A stretch of 64,000 bases of DNA, from positions 310,001-374,000 of the forward strand of contig NW_020290002.1 of NCBI RefSeq assembly GCF_003144195.1, read 5' to 3'. The notes under the pieces were generated by a model. It was not told where the DNA came from and made no database searches. It saw only the letters and a list, made by a program, of their open reading frames with translations. Positions 12,901 to 23,280 of this stretch are shown here, piece after piece. This DNA comes from Ceraceosorus guamensis (Eukaryota; Basidiomycota; Exobasidiomycetes; Ceraceosorales; Ceraceosoraceae). Position 1 is the stretch's first letter; the number at the start of each line of letters is the position of its first letter. A program made the position numbers and the translations under genes.

Positions 12901-13622
12901 CAAGATCAAGAGCAGTGGAGACTCGCGTCGAACTCTCAACGCTTCTTCCTCGAGCTCTTCGGTTGGAGAACCTGTGCCGCTGCCCCTCTCAACGAGCGAG
13001 TTGATGACCGCTTTCGCAGACTCGCAGGCCGATTCTCCAGCCACAAGCGCGGCAGGAAAGGTAACGAGCCCTGCGCCTCATTCCGCTAGGGCGACTAGCC
13101 TAGCCGAACCCTCTGCGTCCGCCGATAAATGGTCAGCGACGTCGGCAAAAGCAGCATCCGCTCAAGGCGAAGCGCCATCCGCACAGCGCGACCCGCAGCA
13201 GTTGCTGGACTCGCAGCTTGGCGCCGGGGCGTTCCAACAGTTCCTGCAAAGCTCCGGTGATGTCCCTTCTTCAGGCTTGACACCCTTTTTGGGGCCTGGT
13301 GGCCTTCCTTCTGGAGCTGCAGGCTCCGCAACGTCGCCCGGCATGCCTTTCCTTGGACAAGAGTCTTCTTTCAACGCACCGACGGGCTTCACACCCCAAT
13401 TGACAGGGAGCGTCTTCGATCCTGCGAGCATGATGGACGGCGGCAATACATCCGATCCCTTCGAGCAACTCTTCGCGCAACAGCATCTGTGGGCCGAAGG
13501 TGAGTTGCAGTCCGACTTCGAGAGGGTGGATGCCTGACTGACGTAACATTTGAATGCCTCCTTCTTTAGAGTGGATGCCCGCGTTCCAACAGCAGAACCA
13601 GGCAGGGCCGGACTCCACATAG
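9978..13622 (+). CDS. Zn2Cys6 transcription factor with fungal-specific TF domain
   Basis: DNA-binding regulator of 1110 aa. Exons: 9978-10479, 10569-10632, 10711-10773, 10849-13499, 13570-13622. The N-terminus is Gly/Pro/Gln-rich with a short polyQ run and an acidic/basic stretch before the zinc cluster CDSC-RKKKVKC-(9)-CTNC-(6)-C. Introns cut this cluster into three exons, so all six cysteines come together only after splicing. A linker KRRPPPRAYVDALEARMDRMEELL follows and looks like a dimerising coiled coil. The middle-homology (Fungal_trans) domain spans about residues 360-760, with the typical segments RRLWWVTYSLDRE and GRPVCIQDEDFDVDEP. The C-terminal ~290 residues are Ser/Ala-rich and disordered, possibly an activation region. 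The last exon adds 17 residues. The target pathway cannot be read from sequence; no metabolic cluster adjoins it. Confidence 0.92.
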
Positions 13623-14146
13623 CATCGCAGCGGGCCTCTGATGGGAGCCATGCAGTATCAGCTTTCTCGACGCTCAGAGTCACCCACCACTCTGGCCCTT
13701 TTTGAATCCGTGTAGCAATGCATCACGGGCTAATGTTGTACATGCTCGTCACCGCTGTTCACACAGTCTTGCTGGCACAGCCAACACGCCCGGCTTCTCG
13801 TGCGCACAACAGCTTGACCGCTTTGCAATAAAGGGCAGCGAGCTGAGCTGCCAAAAGACATTTGTTTTGCCTGGCTGCTTCCTAGCTGAGCTGCTGCAAC
13901 ACATCGCTTGCGTTTGACACCTTGTCGGCTCCATGCTTCGGAAATGCCTTTGTCGGCTTCTCGTCAGGTGGGCTCTCGATGGATGGGTGCCTTGGAGCTA
14001 CGCCGAGCCAGGCCCCACCCATTGCGCAGCCTACGTGGGGCCAAGACAGAAGCCATAGAGCCGAGCAGTGAGACTGTCATCAAATCATTGAATGTAGAAA
14101 CCAATACTTGAAGTAGAAATACATAAACAAGAGCGGAGCTTGTGGA
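13623..14146. other. Convergent 3' flanks
   Basis: Region between the ends of the transcription factor gene (+) and the orphan ORF (-). No coding signal is seen; the last 60 nt before 14146 are A/T-richer, as for 3' untranslated sequence. Confidence 0.5.
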
Positions 14147-15625
14147 CTAGTCTTGGCACAGGATGACCGCCCTGTATAAACCTTTTTGAAGCGGAGTCTG
14201 ACGGAAGAAGCTAAGCGCCACTCTGTAAGATTCGACAAAATCTTTCCCAGATTGAAGGTCACTCTCGTCTACCGCCGTGCTTTCTGCGATATCGCCCCTA
14301 CCAATGCGCATCGTGCCAGCAGCGACCCGGGCTTTGAGAAGCTCGCTAAGAAGTTTGAGCGCGTCCGCAAGCCACTTCAAATTTTCGAAGACGTCTCTTT
14401 CACTTCTTGTCTCGACCACTTTTTGGGCCACGTATCCGCCAATCGTTAAGGTTGCGGTCACGGCTGCACTCCCTCCAGGAACCGAAGAACTTGCGCCACC
14501 CAACATCGTTTTGGAAACGTCGAGAAGTGCCTCTAGCTTGGCCCGCAGCTTGTTTTTGTCGCGAGCTAATTCACTTGCAAAATGCTCCATCACTCTGAAA
14601 GAATGCCCAACAATCGTGGAGGCTTGCCACGCTCGTTGGTCCAAAGTTTCTGGTTCGACCAGAGGTCGGGAGATGACCTTGATCAGAAGACGAGCAACTT
14701 CTTTGAGGAAGAGGGCCGAGTTCTGTAGGAGCAGATCGCGACTCTCGGAGGCATATCGATGTTGCCATTGCATTGGTTTCGACAAGCTGGGTCTCAAGCA
14801 GGCGAGTGGTGGAAAGCGAAGGTAGTGTCTCAAGGCCATCCCGGAGAGTTCTTGATGTCGCAAATAGATGTGTGGATTCTGCTCCGGAGTCCAGTTCGTG
14901 GGAGCCGAGTGGCGTAGTAGTTGCAAGAGAGTGGTCGACGACAGGATATTGAACGAGATCTTGGCAGGAAAAACCTGGGCCCCGATCTCTGCCGGGTGAC
15001 AACATACGATTCGGGCAAACAAAGTTGGAAATGGATTTACTTCTGCATCTGCATCTGCATCTGCATCTGCATCTGCATTTTCCCTTTCCCTTTCGGCGGC
15101 CTTCGAGAGGCAGTGCAGCGCAAGTCCCGCCGCAGGCGAGACAGCGATTGCGATCCACTTTTGCGATTTCCTTGATTTGCTGCGCTCTCCTTCTGTTGAT
15201 GAAGCCGAAGCCCTCACTCGGAGCCACTTTGTCTGATACGGCGAAGAGGGGTCCTCTGCCAGTTTGATAAGCTTTCCCATCAGTAGTTCAAATTTAGGCG
15301 AATCCAATTGCAGGAGGCTTTCAGGAGCAATGCTTTGCAGTTTCAGCATTACGTCACCGTTGTTGTCCGTATGAAGAATAGACACCTGTCCATCAACACT
15401 ACTAGTATAGGCAGGCCTCTCATCAGAGGTGAAGACACCATTCATATTGATCGGGCGAAACCCATTCACGTCGAAACATGGCAGTTCCTCCTCTTTCTTA
15501 TTATTCTGTCTTTTTCGTCGATCCTCGCACGCCTCAAGAAGTTCCTGCGCGTTGATCGGTTGGTCCATGAGCGGCGTCCCCCTGGGAGGGAGCGGCAAGT
15601 GACGTTTGAGCTTTGAACCGCTCAT
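14147..15625 (-). CDS. Orphan protein, 492 aa, with an Ala-Asp repeat
   Basis: Uninterrupted 492-residue frame from an ATG at 15625; I recognise no family. The N-terminus is basic and Pro-rich, followed by a charged helix (EACEDRRKRQNNKKEEEL). Residues about 180-195 are an (Ala-Asp)n run encoded by six perfect CTGCAT hexamers on the plus strand. The second half is helical and Leu-rich (SALFLKEVARLLIKVISRPL, DVFENLKWLADALKLLSELLKA) with one moderately hydrophobic Gly/Ala/Val segment (SAAVTATLTIGGYVA). No signal peptide or clear transmembrane helix is present. An intact frame of this size against background stops argues that it is coding; a lineage-specific protein is the simplest reading. Additional upstream exons are possible. 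Confidence 0.65.
   Translation of the reverse strand: MSGSKLKRHLPLPPRGTPLMDQPINAQELLEACEDRRKRQNNKKEEELPCFDVNGFRPINMNGVFTSDERPAYTSSVDGQVSILHTDNNGDVMLKLQSIAPESLLQLDSPKFELLMGKLIKLAEDPSSPYQTKWLRVRASASSTEGERSKSRKSQKWIAIAVSPAAGLALHCLSKAAERERENADADADADADAEVNPFPTLFARIVCCHPAEIGAQVFPAKISFNILSSTTLLQLLRHSAPTNWTPEQNPHIYLRHQELSGMALRHYLRFPPLACLRPSLSKPMQWQHRYASESRDLLLQNSALFLKEVARLLIKVISRPLVEPETLDQRAWQASTIVGHSFRVMEHFASELARDKNKLRAKLEALLDVSKTMLGGASSSVPGGSAAVTATLTIGGYVAQKVVETRSERDVFENLKWLADALKLLSELLKARVAAGTMRIGRGDIAESTAVDESDLQSGKDFVESYRVALSFFRQTPLQKGLYRAVILCQD
15043..15078 (+). repeat. (CTGCAT)6 hexanucleotide repeat inside the orphan ORF
   Basis: Six perfect tandem copies of CTGCAT. On the minus strand they encode alternating Ala-Asp. 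The unit length keeps the frame whatever the copy number, so the tract can vary in length without breaking the protein. Confidence 0.9.
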
Positions 15626-16618
15626 GGCCGACTTTTTGACCGTGTGGGTACAGACGTATTATGGTGGTGGCCCGAGTGCGAAATTTGCTTGGCTGAGTCG
15701 TGGTGAGAGAGCGTGCAAGCAATTGCAAGGTGCAAGTCGAAGACGCGGACCTCGATTCGGGGACATCCATCAACAGCAGTCGGTCTATATACTTGGCAGG
15801 TCTTCAAAAATTGTGATTGTAGCCCCCTAAAGAAAATAGCATTGATTGCAACATTGTGAGTGATAGTTATTGTATGATACGAGGCCGCATCTTGTGTGGC
15901 GCTGGGCGCCCGATCGACGGACGAAATTTCTCAAATTCGCAGCGACTCAAGATCGATGATGAAGTCTGGCCTCATCCAGCGGGTGCATATGTGGCGTACG
16001 TACTTCTTCAACTCGATTCTCTGGCGGGTGCTTGGTAGAGTGGTCGCGAGCCATACGATACGAGCTAAATGTTACCCAGTCTCCTTTGTCTTGGTGCTCG
16101 ACTGTTCGCCAAGCTTCCCTCAGATCACGTATTGTCATTGCTATACACTCCTCCTTCAAGGTCAGTCAAAATCACTACTGTGGTGCTTGCCTGTTTCCAG
16201 CGTCTAGCTCGACTTCACTGAGCCGCTCCTTAAGGCGCCTGAGGCACGTTACCGACTCGAGCGACCCAACGACTTCTCTAGCGGCTCTTGATCACTTTAG
16301 AAATACTGGGTGGAGGAATTCGCTGCAAGCCACCGCGCTACGCGCGCGGCTAGACTCGCGGTCGAGATTTTGCGCAGGCTGGCACTCCCCGAGGGACCGG
16401 TTCCTCGGGGAGAGTCTCGCCCCTCTGTGTTCGCAGACACGTCATTTCCACCACCCGATGGTAGCCTCACAAGCTAGAGTCAGAGTCGAGCAACGAATTA
16501 GATCGTGCAGATCGCGATTCGTGGCTACACAGCGTTTCGGATCAGAGTTCAGCTTCGATGCAACGAAGCACAAGGGGCATTGCATTCTGCTCGAAGGTGG
16601 CGAGCGAGTGGGGAAGGG
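15626..16618. other. Divergent intergenic region with a strong hairpin and coding-like fragments
   Basis: Upstream of the orphan ORF (-) and the F-box gene (+). On the minus strand, 15947-16159 and about 16185-16290 read as short protein-like stretches without a recognisable domain, and I could not join them with in-phase splice sites. A 12-bp hairpin lies at 16385-16412. Confidence 0.45.
16385..16412. other. Perfect GC-rich hairpin
   Basis: CTCCCCGAGG and CCTCGGGGAG form a 10-bp perfect inverted repeat, extended by an A-T and a G-T pair to about 12 bp with a CCGG tetraloop. It sits about 205 nt upstream of the F-box start codon. It could be a transcribed structure in the 5' leader or a palindromic protein-binding site. 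Confidence 0.6.
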
Positions 16619-18473
16619 ATGGCAAGCTTGCTGGAGCTACCTCTGGAGCTGTTTGAAGCCCTCATCTCCCTCCTCCTGTCTTTGGGTCGACTTTGCGATG
16701 CTGCCAAGTTGACTCAAGTGAGTGTGCTCCTGTGACACTTCCGGCGTCCGCATCGCAAGCCTGCTCACGTGCTGCTTGTCCGATTGCACAACACAGACGT
16801 GCAGGGCTCTGCGCTTCACCGACTCATCAAGACGAGTCAGCTATCTCCGAGCACGTACTCGTCTCTGCTTGTCCGTCGACGAGGCTGCCGAGACGCATTT
16901 ACAACATGCGACCAGAGCTCTCTTGAGCTCCAGCTGGCCCCACGCGGTTCCCGAATCAGGCGATGCAGCACTGCTTGGTCCTTCCTCCTCCAGGTACGAA
17001 GGCACACCGCATGGAGCCAGACCCAGAGGAACACCTTTGCTGCGCAGGGACAAGGTGTACGATCTTTCCATGGACGGAAGTCTACTGCTTGCTCAGCAGC
17101 TCGCCCCACGTATCGCGAGGGATGACGACGAGATCTGTGCACCGCCCTCCGAGGAGCGTGTGGAGAGCATCACCGGCATACATCTACCTTCGCCCGCCAG
17201 TGCTTATTCGGTCGATGCGAAGGCCGACATGGCAGTCACCGTCTCTGTGCGGAGGAGAGGTACCGATGTTGAGGGAAACGTATTGAGGCAGATTCGTGTG
17301 AACGCCATCGAGCTAAGGAGCGGCCGTTTGTTAAAGTCGTTCAATCAGGCGCCGAGCTTGTTCGATCCCAGCGAGGTCAGGGTGGAGGTCCATGGCTCTT
17401 CTGTGCTCTTGCGGCAAGGAAATTTGGCTGAAGTTCGGCGACTCGCTTGGCAAGGGGAGGATGATTTTAACTCGGAGATCAGGACTGCTTGGCCCCTCAT
17501 TTGGGCTCCAAAGGTCATCTCTTCAAGTCAACGCCTCCTTTGCGCACACTTGCTCTCAGATTCCGTTTTGATGCTCATCAGATCCGCTCCGGCCACTAGC
17601 GATCACGGTCTGGACTGGGGGAGCACATTGGAAATCTACAATCTGCATCAGAGTCAGCCCCTTGTTGCGGAGATTCGTCTGCCCATCCGGGCCAGACCTG
17701 TGCCTGGCTTGAGCTACATCAAGTGCGGAGCTTCGATCGGCGACAAGTCGAATCTGCGAGGCCAGAGGCGAAACGCACTGATGCTCATCTGCGTAGAAGG
17801 CATGATCTGGCAAGCCGAGCTCGAGTCCTTCTTGGATCTGATCTATCCTGGCACAGCTTTGGCCCTCTACACACCTGGCCAGCCGACCTACCCGATCCTA
17901 GATGCCTCGTGGGTCAAGGCCAACATGTCGCGATTCTCGCTTTGTATCAGCGAGGGTGCGCCCGTCGCAGAGACCAGCGCCTCGGGATTCCGCATGGTAG
18001 CGATCTGGCGGACAGCTCGTCAGACGGCAGGTTACATTCGATTCGTCGATCTCACACCTCCACAGGCAGCCGCCGATAGCGAAAGCAGATCTTCGAGGCG
18101 CGAAGAGATCATGACTCGAGGTGGTGGCAAAGAGGTGGCCATCTTCAGGACATGGTGGGCGGAGAAGGAACGGCCTTTCATCTACTACGACCACGCTTTC
18201 GAGGACTATCTACCAGACCAGAATGTGCAGCACACGTCTGTCATGTTGGATGGTGCAAGATTGCTGCTGAGCTCTGCACGAGCTGTCGCGACGCCTTCCA
18301 GATCTGACGGCATTGCTGATGTGACGCTCGGCGAACATTTGGTGGAGGCAGCCGAGTCCACTGTGGAAGCCGTGGTCGAGTCCGCATCTCGAAACGAGGA
18401 GGCTTGGGAGGTCAATGCAATGGACGGAGGGCGTGCCGGCACACTGCCTTTCGCTGCAGTCTGGCTGATCTGA
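16619..18473 (+). CDS. F-box protein
   Basis: Likely substrate-recognition subunit of an SCF ubiquitin ligase, 591 aa. Exon 1 (16619-16717) and exon 2 (16797-18473) join in phase 0. The F-box is at the extreme N-terminus: LLELPLELFEALISLL...LCDAAKLTQ from exon 1 and TCRALRF from exon 2, i.e. the LP...L..I...L......L...C+.L pattern with the intron inside it. The remaining ~540 residues have beta-rich repeats of WAP/LEIYNL type, as in other fungal F-box proteins with a degenerate propeller, but I cannot assign WD40 repeats firmly. There is no signal peptide. The substrate is unknown. Confidence 0.75.
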
Positions 18474-18657
18474 CATGAGCTTGTCCTGTATCACTGAATT
18501 TATGTTTATGCAGTCCTTGACTTCTGAGCAAGCGGCACACTGTGCCTGGAGACAGGCAAGACTGGAATCGTTGAGCGTGTGGAAAGAGGATTCGATTTTG
18601 GTTCAAGTACAAGTACACGTGCTCTGCCGTTGCGGCAACACTGTGCGGTCGTTGGTT

Positions 18658-20267
18658 CTACGCAGCTTGAGCCTGAGACAGGAACTTTGTCAATTCTAGA
18701 CGCGAAAGGAGATCGCCTGGTGAGCCATTGATCACCAGAGGGAAGGACGCGGTCAAACTCGCTGTAGACTCACGATCCAGCTGCAAGTCTTCTCTGATGA
18801 CAGTCGCTTTGATGTCATTGTCAACGTTGGCAGGTACAATGACCTTTCCACCTTCCAGCACCCAGCCTGGTTGCTTCGAGATGAAGTTGGATAATTCCGA
18901 GCCTGCCAGCCAGGATGCGAGTGATGGAGGCATCAGCGACAGTCGCAGTGGCACTTGAAACGCACGCTCTTGATTCGCGTGCGCAGACTCACCCCTGAGG
19001 TTGAGGTAAGAGGCGAGCCTTTCAGGACTGATGGCTCTGAATGCGCCCTTGACGTTGTAAAGTGCCACAGCTCTGATGGCATCGTCAAATCTGGTCAAGC
19101 CTTGCAATACACCAGCAACATCCTCATTCTCTGGATTTGCCAGAGCAGCCCAAAACTCTCTGAATTTGGCGCTTTGCAGTAGGGAATTGAGCTTCGCCAG
19201 CTTCACGATGAGCGCATCGGTGATCAGACCAGCCGAAGATTGTGTGGCAGAGGCGCTCGAAGCGTCTTTGGACTTGTCAGTCCCGCTGGCCGCGTCTGCA
19301 GGTGTCGGGTCCGCTCCGGTGTCCGTCGACTCTGCTGCTGCTCCCTCGCCCTCCTCGGGCTTGGCACTCAGAACGTCGACGGGCGCTTCGCCAAGAAGTG
19401 CCAAACAGAGCGAAAAGTCGGTTCTAGGCGCGGCTGTCAAGGCCTTGGCCAAGATCGAGACTGCCACTCCGTAGTCAAAGTCTGCTGGGTTGAATTGAAA
19501 GCTGCGCCGCGCACGGAAATTCCGGAGTTCAAAGCGTCAGCGTTCCGAGTGTCTGAGCAGGCATCGCCGTCTCGTTTGCTGTCGCCCTGCCTCCACACCC
19601 TAACTCGACGAATCGGCGCCAGCCATGCATTGATCAGATAGAGCTAATAACGTTTCCTCTCATCTACGTAACGGGTAATCAGCCCAGAAACGCTCGACAA
19701 TTTGGGTATATGTTTGCACATCACTTCGCGCGGCATGACTGCCTGCTGCACTAGCGTAGCGCGTGCCACAACCCACGCTCCACAAGTCCCGCCCACGTTC
19801 CGCACCTTCTCGCCTTCTCCTTACCTGCGCAAAACTCCCCAAGAACGCTTGCGCTTGGCTCGAGCCCGCACTTCGACAGCAGCAGCAACAGCAGCAACGG
19901 GCCCACCCAGGGGACCCAACGCTGCTTGAAGCACCATTCCCACTCACAGTTTGAGGATGGCTAGATTGGCAAGGCAGTCGTAGGTGCCCTCGTCGAGCTG
20001 TTGCTGCAAGTACTCGTTCAGTACGGCGAGGTTCTGAGGGTTATACCTGTCGACGCCCGAGATGATCTGGTTAATGTGCTCCGGTCTGAAGGAGGGGCTG
20101 GTCTGCAGAGGAGAAGCAACAGATAAGCACGGGTGAATGTCAGCCTGACGCTCTTCGGACGCAGTCGACGTAGGATAAATGCCGCGATGGTAAAGAGGAC
20201 GCACCCATTCTGAGGTTTGAGCAGCCGGTGCTGCAGCCAGCGCCGCAGGAACCGTGTCTGTGGTCAT
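18658..20267 (-). CDS. EIF3K: Translation initiation factor eIF3 subunit K
   Basis: Non-core subunit of eIF3 with HEAT-like and winged-helix (PCI/CSN8) parts. Exons: 20205-20267, 19948-20102, 18658-19501; 353 aa. Diagnostic segments are FRPEHINQIISGVDRYNPQNL, EGTYDCLANLAILKLFQFNP (joined across intron 2), SILAKALTAAPRTDFSLCLALL and the C-terminal VIREDLQLDRES region. It is longer than animal eIF3k (~218 aa), largely through an Ala/Ser/Asp-rich insert of about 55 residues after LALLGEAP and additional C-terminal sequence. Intron 2 is 446 nt, four to six times the usual length here. The subunit is absent from Saccharomyces but common in other fungi. Confidence 0.9.
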
Positions 20268-20333
20268 TGCTGAGCTGGTGTGAATGTCAAGTGTCGTTGT
20301 GCAATTAATGAGGTGTGTGCTTGACCTTCACTT

Positions 20334-20343
20334 TGTATATACG
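20334..20343 (-). promoter_or_regulatory. Probable TATA box of eIF3k
   Basis: Reads CGTATATACA on the minus strand, 67-76 nt upstream of the eIF3k start codon. Confidence 0.4.
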
Positions 20344-21091
20344 AGCGACGTGTGGGAGACGCGGTGCGACGTGTATACCGACAACATCGATGCTCAGCTC
20401 AAGAAGAACTCAAATGCGAATTCGAATTCGAATGTGAATTGAGCCTTGAGCGTGCGTGAGACTCGACAACAGCGCGCACCACGTGGCTCTGGCGAATGTG
20501 TGAGTGATGCACATGCATGCGAACCGCACGAGAGCCGTGAGCGCATCTCGCGTGCGCGCCCGCACGCGGGTGTGTGCGCGCACGTCCGGTGAGAAACGGA
20601 GGCCTTCACTGGACCTCAGCAGTGTGAGTCATGAGTGCATGCTGGGTCGTCATCAGCAGGTTCGATCGGATCGTTATATTCTTGGCGCTGGTGCAATCAC
20701 AGTCGCTCATCGGTCATAGTGAAGAGTCACGTAAAGAGTCAGAGAGTCCTGTGTGCATGCTGCTGTGTGCACGCGGAGCAGCAAACGCGCTCGAACGCCA
20801 TCACCCAACAACACGCCGTCGCGCCGTCGCGCCGTGGCACCGAGGCTTGCGCCGCCCAACACGCCGAGCAGAGCGGCAGGAACGTTGGCGGCAGAGGAGG
20901 ACGACCCTTGACGCATCAGCAGCAGCACACCGTCGTGTATATCGATCGAGCATCGAAATTGAGGACCGACGATGCATGGACGGACGGACACATGAGCACA
21001 CGCGCGCGCGCGCCCGCGCCCGCATGCACGCCTTGCATGAATGCACGCTCCCTCGCTTTTCTTCGGTCGTTCATTTTGACCACTTGGCTAA

Positions 21092-21100
21092 GGTATATAG
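21092..21100 (+). promoter_or_regulatory. Probable TATA box of the HAD phosphatase gene
   Basis: GGTATATAG lies about 102-110 nt upstream of the ATG and is followed by pyrimidine-rich sequence (CTTCTCCATCCTCTCC), a usual fungal core-promoter layout. Confidence 0.5.
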
Positions 21101-21201
21101 GGTCGGCCTACTGAGATCCTCACGCCTTCTCCATCCTCTCCTCAATCACCAGCAAGCATCGAACACATACTTCATCGTAGATATAGACATTCCTGCCCAA
21201 C

Positions 21202-22965
21202 ATGACTACCCCAGCCAAGGTGAGCAATGGTCACGCTGGCATGAAGCTGCTTCGATCCTGCCTCCGTCAGTCATCGTTGACTGACTCTGTGTCCTCTCGA
21301 CGCCAAAACAGTACGCAGACGCCAAGATGGTGTTCCTCACCGACTTTGGTGAGTGTTGGGTCAGCGCAAAAAGATCTCTTGCAAATTGGCACGTGTGGCC
21401 GCTCGCTAGGAGCCCACACGCTGCGGGCAGTGATCACACACATGTCCGAGGAGATAAGATAGGTGCTCTGGAGAGCATTGACGAAGCGCACACATCGTTC
21501 AGCCGTGTCTGTAGCATCAAGACCAGCTGCATCTCCTCAGCCTTGTCGATTTTTGCTTGCTCATCTCTCCTCTCTCTCTTCATCTCGTCATCAACTCCAT
21601 CTTCTCCGCCCTTTAGACGGCACCATCACCCAAGTGAGTGGCAGTACTTCATCCAGTCAGCTTCGCAGCTCTCACTGACGAGTTGCCGTCCGGCATCAAT
21701 CACTCACTTCTCATACGCGCAGCTCGACAGCAATGGTGAGCGATGGCCTGGCGCTCTACGCACGTTGGTACACCTTTGACGTGTATTATTCATCCCTCTC
21801 TCGCGCCCTTTTAGACCACATGGTCGACACTGTCGGAATGGGCTACACTGAGCGTCGTAAGATCAACGAGGAGATCATCCACGAGCGCGTCTCTTACAAA
21901 GAGGGCTTCAGAAAGATGGTGGAGAGCGTGCACCGCCCCTTCAAGGAGATGGAGGAGCTTGTCAGGCGAGGTGAGTAAGGAGAAGCTTGTTGGACCAGTG
22001 AGGGCAGGATGTTGGCTGGCGATTCGGGGAGCGAAGTCAAGGCGCGACTTTACTCGAGACTTTTGGTCATCTTGGAGAGCTCAGCTGTTTCGGGCTTTTC
22101 GCTCCGAATGTCCAATCTTCCAAGATCGAAGTGTTCTCCTCCCGGTCATACACGGGCTGCTTGGATGTCCGCTCCCTGGTGTGGTGAAGGTCCAGACTCT
22201 TGCCCGAGATCTTGATGAGCAGATCGCCCACTGAAATTTGGCTGTGCTACTTCCAGATGTCACCCTTGACCCCAAATTCAAGGACTTCCACACTTTCTGC
22301 AAGAAGCACGACATTCCCATCGTCGTCGTCTCTTCGGGCATGACCCCCATCATCCGTAGCATCTTCAGCAACCTGATCGGAGAAGAGGAGGCGAACAAAA
22401 TCGATGTCATCTCCAACGAGGTCAACTTCACTGATCCGGAGAAGGAGGGAAAGACTTGGGAGCTGGTCTACCGTCACCCAGACAGCCACTTTGGACACGA
22501 CAAGAGCCTGAGCATCTTGCCCTACCGCGAGCTGCCCAACCCTCCCCTCCTCTTCTTTGCCGGTGACGGAATGTGCGTTCCTTTGAGATGCTCAGTTCAA
22601 GTACCTGGAATTTACGCTTCGCGCTTTTTTTCCTTGCTTCTCCAGCTCCGACATGTCCGCGGCACGTCACGCCGATGTGCTCTTCGTTAAGGACAAGAAG
22701 GACAATGGTGAGTCTGCCGTTTGTCATGACTTGCAAGGATCTGCATAGATTGCATTTGCCTTCCTCAGCTGGCACTATCTCACCTTGTGTCTCTCTTTTC
22801 CACATCCCCGCAGACCTGAAGACTTACGTCGACAAGTACAAAATCCCTTACACTCTCTTCAAGGACTTCAGCGTCGTTCAAGACCTCGTCGAGAAGATTG
22901 TCAGCGGAGAGACTCCTATCGACAGCTTGCGCAAGGCCAAGGACGCCAGTGCCAACGCTCCATGA
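21202..22965 (+). CDS. HAD-superfamily phosphatase (YNL010W/phosphoserine-phosphatase-like)
   Basis: Small soluble HAD phosphatase, 256 aa from eight exons: 21202-21219, 21312-21348, 21617-21633, 21723-21735, 21815-21970, 22257-22572, 22646-22707, 22814-22965. Phases close at every junction. Motif I is FLTDFDGTIT; the second Asp codon is split between exons 2 and 3 (G|AC). Motif II is IVVVSSGM, and motif IV is GDGISDMSAA, whose Ile codon is split by intron 6. Length and sequence match the yeast YNL010W group (about 240 aa), predicted phosphomonoesterases with an unsettled physiological substrate. Exons 3 and 4 are only 17 and 13 nt, while intron 5 is 286 nt. The six-residue first exon is typical of highly intron-dependent genes. 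Confidence 0.9.
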
Positions 22966-23280
22966 AGGAATACTGTCGTGCATTAGCCACCACGGCTGGC
23001 CAAGTCCCGTCAACTTTCAGCAAGCACGGAATCCTCATAATAGAACACCCTTGGGTTTATTTCCGAAGAAGCGTTAGCGCTGCGTCGTGCGTTTCACGAA
23101 TCTGCGATGCCGATCATGTGGCAGTAGCCAGGGGAAAGAGCATAAAAGACGAGGAAGTATGATACATGGTACAGCTGGATGGAGAGGCGAAGGGATACTG
23201 ACAAGTGGACAAGGCGCGCGTTTTCGCCTCGCTCCGAAAATGCAAATGTGGACCGGGCGTGGGAGGAAGGTGGACTGCAG
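22966..23280. other. Convergent 3' flanks
   Basis: Between the stop codons of the HAD gene (+) and the multicopper oxidase gene (-). No coding signal is seen. Confidence 0.5.

Larger units (their letters stand above)
20268..21201. other. Divergent promoter region of eIF3k and the HAD phosphatase
   Basis: Rich in simple words: nested GAATTCGAATTCGAATGTGAATT near 20418-20440, CGCACGCGGGTGTGTGCGCGCACG near 20560-20585, CAG triplets near 20920 and an alternating (CG)n/CCCGCG stretch at about 20999-21025. Probable TATA boxes face outwards at both ends. Confidence 0.55.

Noticed and set aside
16032-16712. 226-codon plus-strand frame reaching into the F-box exon
   Set aside because: It reads the F-box exon in the wrong frame and has Ser/Arg-rich random composition.
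19502-19947. snoRNA inside the long eIF3k intron
   Set aside because: Only one imperfect C-box-like and one D-box-like word were found, without terminal pairing or a convincing guide.
20999-21025. Alternating CG run as a possible CRISPR or satellite array
   Set aside because: It is a short simple-sequence stretch; there are no spaced direct repeats anywhere in the window and CRISPR arrays are not expected in a fungus.
20631-21284. 217-codon open frame on the plus strand upstream of the HAD gene
   Set aside because: It runs over the TATA box, the leader and the first exon of the HAD gene in another frame, is rich in Arg/His from CG repeats, and has no family features.
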